A DNA stretch of 64,000 bases from Halichoerus grypus. Lineage: Eukaryota; Chordata; Mammalia; Carnivora; Phocidae. Made by a program: the position numbers and the translations under genes. Under the pieces are notes generated by a model that saw only the letters and a program-made list of their open reading frames with translations, was not told the origin of the DNA and did not search any database. Numbering within the stretch: the stretch's first letter is position 1; each line of letters opens with the position of its first letter. This document shows, piece by piece, positions 10,901 to 21,973 of this stretch. The stretch is taken from positions 163,214,437-163,278,436 of the forward strand of contig NC_135715.1 of assembly GCF_964656455.1 (NCBI RefSeq), given 5' to 3'.

Positions 10901-11735
10901 TCCAAAAGCTAGTGAAACAAAAGCAAAAATGAACTTTTGGGACTTCATCAAGATAAAAAGCTTCTGCACAGCAAAGGAAACAGTCAACAAAACAAAGAGG
11001 CAACCCACAGAATGGGAGAAGATATTTGCAAATGACACTACAGATAAAGGGCTGGTATCCAAGATCTATAAAGAACTTCTCAAACTCAACACCCAAAAAA
11101 CAAATAATCAAGTCAAAAAGTGGGCAGAAGATATGAAAAGACACTTCTCTGAAGAAGACATACAAATGGCTAGCAGACACATGAAAAAATGTTCATCATC
11201 ATTAGCCATCAGGGAAATCCAAATCAAAACCACCCTGAGATACCACCTTACACCAGTTAGAATGGCAAAAATGGACAGGGAAAGAAACAACAAATGTTGG
11301 AGAGGTTGTGGAGAAAGGGGAACCCTCTTACACTGTTGGTGGGAATGCAAGTTGATACAGCCACTTTGGAAAACAGTGTGGAGGCTCCTCAAAAATTTAA
11401 AAATAGAGCTACCCTATGACCCAGCAATTGCACTACTGGGTATTTACCCCAAAGACACAGATGTAGTGAAAAGAAGGGCTATATGCACCCCAATGTTCAT
11501 AGCAGCAATGTCCGCAATAGCCAAATTGTGGAAAGAGCCGAGATGCCCTTCAACAGATGAATGGATAAAGAAGATGTGGTCCATACATACAATGGAATAT
11601 TACTCAGCCATCAGAAAAGATGAATACCCAACTTTTACATCAACATGGATGGGACTGGCAGAGATTATGCTAAGTGAAATAAGTCAAGCAGAGAAAGTCA
11701 ATTATCATATGGTTTCACTTATTTGTGGAACATAA
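7918..11735 (+). pseudogene. LINE-1 ORF2 (endonuclease-reverse transcriptase), three frameshifts
   Basis: ORF2p nicks target DNA and reverse-transcribes L1 RNA. The frame starts at ATG 7918 and spans about 1,270 codons, normal for L1. The apurinic-type endonuclease occupies residues 1-240 with [20 protein letters not shown] and [10 protein letters not shown] visible. The usual GDFNTPL motif reads GHLNTPL (8344-8364), so a catalytic Asp is replaced by His. The reverse transcriptase covers roughly 9300-10250, with [15 protein letters not shown]; its FADD active-site box reads FTDD at 10010-10021. A C-X3-C-X7-H-X4-C zinc-knuckle-like motif lies at 11295-11348. Frame changes: a one-base insertion near 9807 (first frame ends in TGA 9817-9819), a one-base deletion near 10170, and a deletion of about four bases near 10697. 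Segments thus read as 7918-9819, 9812-10195, about 10176-10749 and 10686-11735. Confidence 0.96.
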
Positions 11736-12019
11736 GGAATAACATGGAGGACATTAGGAGAAGGAAGGGAAAAATGGGGGGGGGGATTGGAGGGAGAGAT
11801 GAACCATGAGAGACTATGGACTCTGAGAAACAAACAGGGTTTTAGAGGGGAGGGGGAGGGGGGATGGGTTAGCCCGGTGATGGGTATTAAGGAGGGCACG
11901 TACTGCATGGAGCACTGGGTGTTATACGAAAACAATGGATCGTGGATCACCACATCAAAAAACCAATGATGTATTGTACGGTGACTAACATAACATAATA
12001 AAATTAAAAAAAAAAAAAA
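11736..12019 (+). other. LINE-1 3'UTR with G-quadruplex-type tract and poly-A signal
   Basis: After the ORF2 stop the 3'UTR contains a run of G near 11777 and a tract at 11847-11868 with four G-runs separated by one or two bases (gggg, ggggg, gggggg, ggg), fitting the G3+N1-7 quadruplex pattern. G-rich polypurine tracts are a known, conserved trait of mammalian L1 3'UTRs. AATAAA at 11997-12002 precedes the poly-A tail. Confidence 0.9.
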
Positions 12020-12755
12020 GAACATCAGATTCAAGTAAGGCAGGAACAACCATCAGTTTCTATTGTATACAGTTCTGTATTGTTCAAAGATTTTTTACAA
12101 CGAGCATGTATTATGTTATAATTAAGAGATAAGAAACAATAAAAAAATAAATTAGTGGGGGTGGGGGTGGGGAAACTCCACTTGAGCCATGTGGGGAGAG
12201 AGAGAGGGGTTAAAAAAATAATAATAATAATAATAATGTGAACTCTATTTTAATTGTATAGTTCATTTTACTTTTCCTGCATATACATTCATTCAGCCAA
12301 TGTTTGTTAAACAAGTACAATGTGCGATATAAAATAGTGAATATAAATCTAAAATGTTTTGGTGGTTTTTATTTGCCAAAATCTAAATTAAGAATTCTTT
12401 AAACAGTGAATAACATTACAACCACTCTAAATTTCCGTGTGTGTAGTGATCTGTTGCTATTAGTGCTATTGCTGAAGAAATAAATAATTTTTTTTACCAT
12501 AAGGAAAGTAAAGAAAGTGACCCTTACGGGATTTTTAACAAATATTCTTAGTCTTTTGTAATACTAAATACTTAGGAGATTATTTTTAGGCTTAAATAGT
12601 TATGTTGTACTCTTATCACAGTAACGAGAATGTTTTAAAATGGGGTTTTTTTGACAAATATAAATTACATATTGTGTTCATAAGTCTGAGTTATAGTATT
12701 TGAATTTTAATGTCTTAATAAATTTTTTTGAATTTATAGAAAAGACCGTAGTCTG
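12020..12755. other. AT-rich unique DNA with an (AAT)n repeat
   Basis: Just past the L1 tail there is a short G-rich stretch (about 12154-12173) and a run of seven to eight AAT units at 12216-12238. The remainder is AT-rich with no frame above 60 codons and no recognised repeat. Confidence 0.6.
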
Positions 12756-12889
12756 CTGACCTTTTTAATATTCTGCTCTCTCATTGGCTACCTCTCTTAA
12801 ACCTTTCTTCCATATTAGTAGGAATTGTTACAAGAAGAGGAGGAGTGGAAATGCCAGCCAGTCAGAGACCAGAATATTAAAAAGGTCAA
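12756..12889. repeat. 34-bp inverted repeat with 66-base spacer
   Basis: Left arm 12756-12789 and right arm 12856-12889 are reverse complements at 30 of 34 positions, including an unbroken 19-bp core centred on gacctttttaatattctg. The structure could be a small palindromic MITE, terminal inverted repeats of an unrecognised DNA transposon, or a local inverted duplication. No duplicated flanks are evident. Confidence 0.9.
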
Positions 12890-15800
12890 CATTGTACAGT
12901 TTTCTGCTATAATTCATAAAAAAATATTAAACATCCAATATTTCATCTCAGGACCAAGATGGTAATGAGGATGGAAAATGGCACAACATTAATTCATCTT
13001 CATGACAAATACCGTAATGAGAAAGGCAGAATATAAGCTATAAATATTTGGTTACTATTTTAAAAATATCTTCTATGCTTTATAACATAATGAGAGTAAA
13101 TTTATACTTCCTAAAGTTGAGTCCCCTCACTAAATACTTTCCTGCCTTTTAAATTAATAGGACTCCTTTGGGACTATACTAAAATTAGTCTTTACCCCCA
13201 AGAGAGCTGCTACTACCATGAGGTTGTAATAAATAAATATTAAAGATATTCATTATGATAAAACAAATGAGTAGAAATTTTATTTTGGCCAATTTCCACT
13301 TTCCCCATTATTAAAGTCTTTGAACGTGACTAATTACAATTTTCTCACCATTTTAAATGGTTACTTCACCACTTTTATATCAACAGGATCTCCAAATACA
13401 ATAGTATTCCTTCATGATTAATCCTACCACATGACAGAAGTTGCATTATATGACTAATAAGAACAGAAATTAGAGATTATATATTCAGTGTCTGAGGGAA
13501 CTCAGGTGGTAGATCAATCCAAATCAGGCAGTAAGCCCCATAGGCATTCAACACAGTTTTGTGTCTTTCTCTTTCCCTGTGTATACACCTGAGGTGAGAG
13601 GGAGGAGAACAAGAGTCCTAGCAGAACTCAAATTCCAGCTGAAATTATTTTACTGAAAGGACTGATCGCAGAGTTGTGAATGGGAGTGAGGCAGCCAGAG
13701 ACTAGAAACAGCAGAAATTCGTTATTGCCTTTCGGCAGAGGGCAAGGAGAGGAAATCATGTCACCAGAGGCCTGGAAGAGCCGGAATCCTGGATGAGGGG
13801 TTGGCACCAGGCGCTGTCGTCACGGAGGGATGAAGCCGCTGCCAGAACCATGATGTTAAGTAGGAAGAGAGGAGAGAAGAAATGCTGCTACCTCTCCTTT
13901 CTTGTGTCCCATTGACCAAACCCAACCTAACACCAGCTATCAAGGAAGCCTCAGGGACGGTCGCATCAGGGTTCAGCTCTGTGGCTCAGAGCAGGGAAAA
14001 TGATGGGCAGGGGCATTAATGGACAATAAGCAACAGAGATGTTAAGGGGGATACTGAGGAAGCTTTGCTAGAGGCAGTGTTCGAGGTCTCTTAACATGAA
14101 AAGGAGCACAGTGGAGGGAGGTGAGGATGGCTGGAAGAGAGAATGGAGATGGGGATAGAGGGAATGAAGGAAAAGGAAACTGAATATAGCTGAGTCTGTC
14201 TAGAAGTTAGTGAAGCTATTTCTTTTAGAATATCATTTGGAAAACCACCTTAAATGAATTTAAAAACAAATAAATCTGCCAAACAATTGTATAGAATATC
14301 TCCTGGCACATTCATTTTGAAATCGGAGATGATGCTGAGAGACTGTGAACTTTGGTCTTTGGTATTTTTTTTTTTCTTTTCTGAGATCTTTGGACATTAA
14401 AAAAAAAAAAAAATCCCCTATGAAATCTGCCAGTCCAAGTTCTTTGATATTCAACCAGTTCTTGGTATAGTGAATACAACTAGAGTGTTGAGTGATTTGT
14501 TAACAAGAGCATAATCACTGCCTGCCTTTTTACCATAGCTTATTTACTACTAACAAATATCATCTTGCGATGCAAAAGAGTGCCTTTCGCCCACTGGTTC
14601 CTGGAGTGCTTTATGAACTAGGAATGCAGCAGTAGCTGAAATAGAGCTCTCTCTGGGGTGGAATAAGACAGCTGTTAGCCTTGCAGAAATGTTGCACAAC
14701 AGCCTGAGTGGAAACCAGGGAGAGTTCTCAATCTAACTGAAACTGCAAGAAGAATTTAAGTTGATGGACTAATTGCTGAGGTTGGCATTTATTCAAAAAA
14801 CCAGGGCCTTTTTCTTCACTGGTAGTGATGGGCACAGCAATGTCGTTCCATTTAATAGATCCTGTGGTTTCCATTGAAGAGATGAGGAAACTGAAGTTCA
14901 TGGCACAAATTCTGCTTGAGAGAACTGGATTGGAGCGCATGCCCTTTGAGTTTCTGGGTGCTAGTTATCTTTTGAGTCACGTGGCAGACAGGAGCATCGG
15001 CTGCAAAGTAATGACTTCGTACCAACGTGAGAGAAAGAGCACACCCGTGGTGCGCACATTTTTGCAGGAATCGGGCTGCTCTGGGAAGGTCGCCATGTGG
15101 TCCTGACTCAACTTGACCCTACATAGTTTCTGAAGTCAGTCAAGTTCCAAGAGCCAGAGGTGGTAGAGATGCAAAACACGCCCATGCCTTCAAGAAATGG
15201 CAGATTGTGAGTCAAGGAAATTTAAACCGATTAGTTTGCAGTGGGCTCCTCTTGCCTAACACTTCTTTCATGCTGGAATGTCACATTAATTGGTTCTTAA
15301 TTGAATAATGTGCTTCCAATTTTCAAAACCCAGCACAGTATAAAACAGAGGAAGTCAGATTCTTGCTCTTTGGAGTTGAAAGTCATACGGGGAAAGATAC
15401 AGTTCATAAGGATGAGACCCTCATGGAGGTGGGAAACTGTCACCCAAGCACTTCTCAGCACTGTGACACACAACTCTTCCGGTTGTTAATTTTAACATAG
15501 AAAGCAGTTTAATGCTACATGTTTGGAAGAGAGCGTGCTCCTGAGGTTGAAGATGAGGACTAAAACTTCCTCAGCTCCTTGATTTCTGGAAAACCAAGAT
15601 CTCTAAATGTAACTGTGGTTAATTAGCCATTTCTTCTACAAATAAACAACTTATTTTTAATTTGTGTATTTAAAATAAGCCATTATTTGGTGGTAGCTGG
15701 TTAAGTCCTAGATATGACAGCTTCTTATCTGCAATTAGATTTGGACCAAAAGGTCTACTTTCCACCTGAAATTAAAAACCTGTTTGTTCATGTTCTCTCT

Positions 15801-17725
15801 TTGGAAATGTTCCATGTACAGGCAAGTTTATTTTTTCTATTCTGAAGAAATATTATTTTTAAACAGGGGCTGTGTTCTGAATTCATATGGTGTGAAAAGT
15901 AAGATATAGAAGGAAAGTTGGTTTCTTGCAACAAATAAACCTTTTTAAAAAAAACTTGTCAAGTTTCTGAGTTATTTTTTCCTAATACGGATGTGCCTGG
16001 GGGGAGAAAAATCAAGCAGAGTTCTTTAGATCACAATACCTAAGAGTTAGGTATTCATTTTCTTTCTGTCATATCTTTATCATACTTGCTCATCTTAAAA
16101 GTGAGAGAAGGGTTTTTCTAATTGCATGCTCAAACACAGATCATTCATCAAACTTGGGCTATTTCTGCCTCTTGCATCAGAAGTAGAAATTACATTCTTT
16201 CTCCCCCTTGCATCATGACCTGTGGTCTCAGGTAGCACTTAGCAGTGGATAGTGCACTGGTAGAGACTTTGCTTCTTCTTTTAGGGATCCACTGGTCCCA
16301 TGCTTATTGTAAAAGTAGATGGGAAAAGGGAAGAAACAGGCCATGAGACAATGCCATTTTAACCACAATCTCTCCAATTATATTGTGTGTGCTATGATGA
16401 TAATATATTTTGGATCAGGAAGTAGTGATACTGTGATTTCAAAAAAACAAACCTGCGTATCACCAATAAATCAAATGCACCTATTGCTTCTCATTACTAA
16501 AGAATCCTTGTGGGATTGCCTCATTTAAAAACTGAGTCTGGAATAAAGGTCAACCAAAGGTGCGTCTAAGAAATGCATAGAGATCTCAAGTGAGCTTCTT
16601 CTGAGCATCTCCAGCTGTGGAAGGCCTCTGACTCTCAGTCCTTGTGGGCCATTTACTATGCTGACACCATGATCACACAGCTTCGAGTTAATTACTCTCA
16701 TTCACTCAACACTCTCCTTTCTACTCTAACAAGACCTCCTTTAACTTCACTAGGACCAAATCTGGCATCAGAAAAGCAAGCATGGGAGCAATGCTGCCAC
16801 AGGAGATGAATGTCTCCCTGGGTACAAACTCAATAATAAGTGCAACATTTGACAAAGAAGAATGCCTCTGGCAGCCCTGCTCAATCTCTCTAAGAAATTG
16901 ACACTGCAGAGTACAGGAGCAAAGCCCAGATAATGACAGCTACAAAAAGCTTTTGTAAGCAAAGTAATCAGGCCCTTGTCAGCCAGTGTCTCCTTCCATG
17001 ATCTCTTGCCTGAACAGTTGGTAAAATCTGATCAATGGGATATTTTTCAGCATCTGTGACAAATCATCAGTCACTACAAGGTGATGCTCAACAGCAATGA
17101 CCTGAACAACAACAACAACGAAAGTGAGAAAATGGATCCTGGATTGACGAGAGAGTTGCATTTGGTGGATTACAACTTTTGGGACCCTTTCTTCACCAGC
17201 TGCTCACCCAGCAGAATCCAGGCACTGTTTATGCAAGCAGCTACGCTCAGCTACCTTCCGTACTATATAGGTACCTACCTGCATTTCTAGGCTGCTTCTG
17301 GATAGGGGGAGAGTCCACGGAGTCTTCTTTGGGTGACTTCTTCCTCCTTCAGTTGCTTTACCTGTAAAATAGAGGTAAACGTTGCAGGTAGAAATTACTG
17401 TTATTCAGTCCAATGATCCACTCAGTCCATCCATTCATTTAGAAATCTTTTGTTTTCAGTGCATACAACGGCCAGGCTCCATGTTGGCCATTGTGAGGGA
17501 CTGTCACTGTGAGGGTCGCTGATGAGCATGAGAAGTTTGCTGGGGGTGTGGGGGGTGTGAGGATGTTGGCAAGTCATACACATGTCACTGCTGTAGAGTG
17601 TGATGAAGTCCATAAAGTTAGTGTAAAGTATGAAGGTGTTCCAAGGAAGGATTAAGCACTTGTGACAGAAATTTATGAAAAGGACTTCACAGATGTGCAG
17701 CCGAGCAGGGGTTCAAATATCTCCT
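12890..17725. other. Unique DNA, no gene recognised
   Basis: Nearly 5 kb without a young repeat, unusual for this window. All frames are below 100 codons and none has a recognisable domain. A 93-codon frame at 14825-15106 overlaps a stretch near 14850-14910 (agatgaggaaactgaagttc) that may be a decayed antisense MIR. The segment 15590-15760 is AT-rich with several TAATTA-type cores; I cannot tell whether it is conserved. (AAC)n occurs at 17104-17119. Confidence 0.5.
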
Positions 17726-17779
17726 GTGCACCAGATTGAGAACCCTCAGTCCAGGCAGGGGGTTCTCAATCTGGTGCAC
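17726..17779. repeat. Perfect 20-bp inverted repeat with 14-base loop
   Basis: Arm one (17726-17745, gtgcaccagattgagaaccc) is the exact reverse complement of arm two (17760-17779). The ggttctcaatctgg sequence resembles the terminal inverted repeat of MER5-type hAT transposons (cagtggttctcaa...), in an outward-facing arrangement, but no hAT body is evident on either side. It lies at the inner edge of the ERV leader described next. Confidence 0.95.
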
Positions 17780-17781
17780 TT

Positions 17782-18095
17782 CCCTCCCTGGGAATCCCTA
17801 CCTGTGAGACCTCTAAGAGGTCTCTGGGAAGTGATCAGGCTCCCCTTCCACCCCAATGGGGATGGGCCTGCCTGGGTCCTGGGGCCCCAGGCCTTACTGA
17901 AATCTGACCAGGTCCTCACCTGCCAAGTCTCCTGAGTCCAGCGGGAACAGCAGAGCGGGGCCAGCCCGAGGCGACCGGGGCGGGAGACTGCCGAATATTA
18001 GGCAGGGCGCGCCTTCTCCATTACGATCCCTCATTCCATCACCGCCCCACCGTTGCCCGCAAACTGGTGGCAACAATGGGCCAGCGGGGTTGCGT
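17782..18095 (-). mobile_element. ERV leader (untranslated region after PBS), antisense
   Basis: Reading on the minus strand, about 300 bases of GC-rich sequence follow the primer-binding site. They contain a good splice-donor match (ggcag/gtgagg, + strand 17914-17924) and two perfect palindromes (17878-17891 and 17806-17824). No gag start is recognisable. The left limit is uncertain; sequence before about 17782 may be unrelated. The assignment rests on continuity with the PBS and LTR. Confidence 0.65.
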
Positions 18096-18113
18096 TTCCC
18101 GGTCAGGGAACCA
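18096..18113 (-). other. ERV primer-binding site, tRNA-Glu type
   Basis: The + strand sequence ttcccggtcagggaacca is identical to the 3' end of a mammalian tRNA-Glu including CCA, so on the minus strand it is an 18-base primer-binding site. It sits two bases beyond the LTR end, the canonical spacing. A tRNA-Glu primer is known for HERV-E-like class I elements. The identity with the tRNA is recalled, not searched. Confidence 0.9.
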
Positions 18114-18115
18114 AA

Positions 18116-18456
18116 TGTTACGAACCTGGACTGGATCTCCCGACAGAAGAACCAAGCGGCACCTGGAGATCTTGGAGGATCTTGGAGGTTTATTTAACGC
18201 CGGCAGGCTTAGGGGAGAGTGGTCTCCAAAGGTCTGAGCCCAGAGCACAAACAAAGGAGGCAATTTATACACGTCTACTTCCACATACTTGGCACTTTTG
18301 GTGCGTTCAAGAAGCGGGGCAGGGAGAAGAACCCGGAAGAGCCCCGGGGCAAGGACCGGGACTCTCTCGCTGGCTTGGTCAGCCATCTTAGGACACAGAT
18401 TTTCCTTATCAGAGCTATCTCTGAAAGAGATATTTAAATAGTTAAATATTTCAACA
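18116..18456 (-). mobile_element. ERV long terminal repeat (5' LTR), antisense
   Basis: Read on the minus strand this 341-bp unit begins TGTTGAAA and ends GTAACA, so it has TG...CA boundaries with 4-bp inverted ends (TGTT...AACA). A TATAAA box (+ strand 18264-18269) and an AATAAA signal (+ strand 18189-18194) lie about 75 bases apart, giving a U3-R-U5 layout. The PBS adjoins the U5 side, so this is a 5' LTR and not a solo LTR. No second LTR or gag-pol-env remains to the left. A 10-bp unit (gatcttggag) is tandemly doubled near 18168-18187. The tRNA-Glu PBS suggests class I (gammaretrovirus-like); this is inference. Confidence 0.88.
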
Positions 18457-18712
18457 GGACGCCCCTTTGCATAAAATGCTTTGCTGGAAACCATCACAGC
18501 AAAAGGCAAGTTGTGGAGCCAGTGAAAAACCTAATTGTTTATGGAGTTGGGGGGGCTCCTCTTGAAAAGAAAATGCCTATGTTCATGAAAAATAAAAGGA
18601 GAGAATCACCGGAAACCCTGATCTGCTAAGAGAATCTGGAAAAGCCATCCAGCTGCTGTAAGAGGCAAGAAGGACAGACCTGCTGCTGCGGTAGGGAAAG
18701 CCCCCAGCTTTA

Positions 18713-18745
<33 letters not shown>

Positions 18746-19596
18746 GTTGTCTCTTCCCAACTGCAGCTCAAGGCTACTTCAACTGTCAAAAGTGCTAGAG
18801 AAAAATTTGTCTCCTCCTTCCTACAGTTAATTATCATTCAACCTGTAAATATCACTCACTCCATTGATTGTGCTGTGAGTATACTTTTTCTCTTTAAAAG
18901 GCCATTAAATCAGGTATAAAAGACCTATTAACTTTCTACTATAAATAGTCTCACAGACGCTAATGCTTCATTGTTTGAATCAGGCACTATAGTTCACACA
19001 GATGAAATTCCGTGCGAAGCTGTGACTATATGCCTTCTGCTGTCCACTCTCATCTTCCCCTCGGTCCTGGGAACAATAATTCAGTTTCCAAATACATTAA
19101 ATGTGTTGTAAATAGTACATGCCTCCACAGCGCCACCTCAATGGACTGATCGACCTTGTTGCGGTGTCATAAATTGGAAGGCATCTAATAAAGCTGCCAC
19201 ATGCAGCCAGACGTCGTTGTTCTGAGACTTACCAGGCAGTTCAGCAAAGCACCGCACCTTGCTCATTTCTCCCCCACCAGCCCTCCTCTCTTCGCTCCTG
19301 GAGACACACCATTGCTGGATCTTAACAAGAAGAGTTGTAAAAACAGCATTTGTGTACACTTTCCAACACACAGAGCCCATTTATGAATATTACCTTATTT
19401 GTTCCTCATCCCAGTATCTTGAGCTTGGAGTGGAAGCTCTTATAAAATGATCCCAGTTTTGTAGATAAGAGAACACAGTACTACCTGTTCGAGTCATATA
19501 AAAATCTCAAGACCTGAGGTTGGCTAAGACAAGCAAGACCTCTGGGACATGTTCTCGTGGTAGTGTACTCTCTGACCTTGACTTCCCATTCAAGCA
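18457..19596. other. Unique DNA with a (CA)n repeat
   Basis: A pure (CA)n microsatellite of about 15 units occupies 18714-18744. A stretch at 19385-19480 (atcccagttttgtagataag) may be a decayed antisense MIR. No coding sequence is recognised. Confidence 0.55.
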
Positions 19597-19820
19597 GAAC
19601 CTGAGACACAGATTCCAGGTTAAGTGGTGTGGGAGATGATCCTAGGAAGGGAGAGGGGACAGAAGACACGAAGGGAGACAGTCAAGGGTGCATTAAGGAG
19701 CAGGTACCAGTGTGGACACTTGGGACTTAATTCTGCAGGGGAGCACTGTAGATAGTGTGGGGTGATCCTCCCTGAAGGCAAGAAAGTTGGAGTATGAATG
19801 GTCCAACTCCCATCCATTAT
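19597..19820 (+). repeat. Unnamed ancient repeat, copy 1 of 3
   Basis: The sequence acctgagacacagattccag, then gggagatgatcctaggaagg, is alignable by eye to 48215-48310 and 62855-62950. I believe it is an old interspersed repeat (LTR-like in style) but cannot name the family. Copies are too diverged for firm boundaries. Confidence 0.5.
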
Positions 19821-21792
19821 TGCTGGAAGCCTGTTCTTTGGGGGGCTGAGGGGTTAGCTCTCTGGAACTCTGTCAGGCTGAGAGGAATCCCCAGACTTTC
19901 AGATGCTTGCTTGTTGGAGGACATCAAGACGAGCCAGGGAAAGAGAGCGTGAGTGCACCTAGGGTGGTGCTCCTCTGTCCTCAAACTCATCGATGTCCCC
20001 CGTGGTGTTACAGTGCCAGACCTATGCAATGAGAACATACAGCTGGATCTCAGCTTTCTTTTCTATGCAGCTGCGTTCCTGACATCCCTATGATCTTCAT
20101 CTTTTAACGTACTAGACACTCTCCTCCGACCTTTGAGGCTAAACACCTTCTGACACATTCCTCCCCCATTTACTGGTGGGACACCGCCTTCCCTCTTCAA
20201 AGTTTCTTCTCATATTGCAGATTTACTCCAAGGCATTTGTGACTGATCACTTTAAACATCTCCCTTCTTAGGAGGCAAAACAGATCAAAGTCTTCATTGA
20301 CAATGGTCAGCAAATGTGGCCCTGGGTCTATATATTGTTTGGTTTGACTTTTAAAATTATAATTAGCTGTTACAATTTTAAAGTATTACAAGATTTCACC
20401 TAAGAATTGGAATTCTCTTCTCCTGAAGCATCAGATGACCTGGCTGCCCCGACCCACGTGAAGACAACACAAGGATCTGCTCCGGGGAGGTGGAGGCTGT
20501 CCCCTCTGGACAGGGCATCCATTCTGCAGCTACCTGCATCCCCATCACCCCTACCCCCAGCCATCTTCACTCATTCCGGCCACCTGCCTGCTTCTCCAGG
20601 CTTATGCATTTATGATGCCTGACCTTCAAGATGAGAGAGAAGATTCTTAGAAGTTGTTGTTTTTATTTGTGATCCTCTGTCGGTGTCCTTGAAGTCACAC
20701 TGTCTAGTGTATAATTATTCTTAGCACTTACCTAACCTTCTAGCTCTGTAAGAGAGGAAGGGTTTTTTGAGATCTTTGTATGAGGGATGATACAGACCAT
20801 TCTATCAACCTATGTCTAATTTTCATTAGAATTGTCCTAGATAGTGTTTGAACTTTAAATCCTATAAAGTAGAAACAAATCAGTGTTTGGCATAGAAATT
20901 GCCAGAAGAAGGAACGAGGAAGGCATTGAGATCATTTCATCTGGACGTGTTGACTCAGCCTTCCATTAGCTGTACGTTGGAGCCACCTGTTCATGAGCGT
21001 CTGCTGGTTGGGAAAAGCAGCTCTGAGTTTAATTAAGTTCTATGTGTGGGAGGCACGTGCTTTGCAGCCGCAGCAGTTAGATTATTAATGGGCGCCTATA
21101 TTGAAGCGTTCACATTTTTGAAAGGCTAATTACAATATAATTTTGGTTGTAAAATATTGCTTTGCCAAGGGTGGAAGTTGTATCATGTATTATTATTAAG
21201 TTGTACCTTCTTTTTTTCAATCTTGGGGGAACTATTGGTTTGTTTATGGTAATCTTTAATATTCAGTTACTTCTCATGCTTTCTTACTTGAGGCATCTAA
21301 CTCTTGAAACTGAAAAAAATAGGCTGCAGACCTGTCAAATACCAAAAAGCTACACTGGAGTTTCCTGGGACTTGCCTGATTTTTCTTATGAAGAAAGTCA
21401 AACTGTTCATAGATTGAGTAAACTAAATGTCATGTTTTCCTTTGCTACCTGAGACCCATGATCTTATCAGCTGTACAATTTTAACCCTTCTGGAGGGAAG
21501 ACTGAAGCTGTCATCTAATGAGCTCATTCCGGAATCCATACTACCATTGCCTGGTTATAGATGCACAAGTAGGGCTCCAGTTGATTGTAATGGGAATCAC
21601 ATGATTTTTAGATCAAAGACCTAATTTAGAGTCCTTGTGTTAGACGTTCTGTTTACTGCATATTCCAAACCAAAATCAACATACATACCTTCTACCCACA
21701 TATCCTCCCAATGAAAATCATGGTCACTTCAATGACATTTTAGTTTTACCAAGTCACAGAGAATGAACCTATAGAAAAGAATATGAATAGTG
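19821..21792. other. Unique DNA, no gene recognised
   Basis: The longest frames are 71-96 codons without recognisable domains. The segment 20930-21160 has balanced composition, TTAATTA-like cores (gtttaattaagttc) and no repeat similarity I can see, so it could be a conserved non-coding element, but that needs a cross-species alignment. Nothing else is assignable. Confidence 0.45.
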
Positions 21793-21808
21793 AGTAATTA
21801 GTGTTTTT

Positions 21809-21973
21809 TGTTTTTTTTTTTTAAGATTTTATTTATTTGAGAGAGAGAGTACAGAGGGAGAAGCAGACTCCCGCTAAGTGGAGAGCCCGATGTGGGGCTC
21901 AATCCCAGGACCCCAGGATCACGGCCCGAGCAGAAGGCAGAGGCTTAACCGACTGAGCCACCCAGGTGCCCCT
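21809..21973 (-). mobile_element. Can-SINE copy, antisense, 16-bp TSD
   Basis: The + strand shows the reversed element: T-run, aagattttatttatttgaga, GA-rich tract, and the tRNA-like head reversed (gagccacccaggtgcccc). The flanks agtaattagtgttttt at 21793-21808 and 21974-21989 are identical. Confidence 0.95.

Larger units (their letters stand above)
6022..12019 (+). mobile_element. Full-length LINE-1 (carnivore type), inactive
   Basis: All L1 parts are present in order: a 5'UTR starting with a run of 12 G then aagatggc, ORF1 (6946-7836), an 81-base inter-ORF spacer, ORF2 (7918-11735), a G-rich 3'UTR, AATAAA at 11997-12002 and a poly-A tail. L1 copies itself through RNA by target-primed reverse transcription and also mobilises SINEs such as those in this window. 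This copy cannot be autonomous: ORF1 has an internal stop and ORF2 has three frameshifts. A convincing target-site duplication is not visible: the left flank ...ttcaaagagattc and the right flank ...aaagaacatcagattc share only pieces. Conservation of the full length argues for a moderately recent insertion. Confidence 0.97.

Noticed and set aside
12154..12200. G-quadruplex just after the LINE-1 tail
   Set aside because: Only three close G-runs; the fourth is about 20 bases away, outside the usual loop limit.
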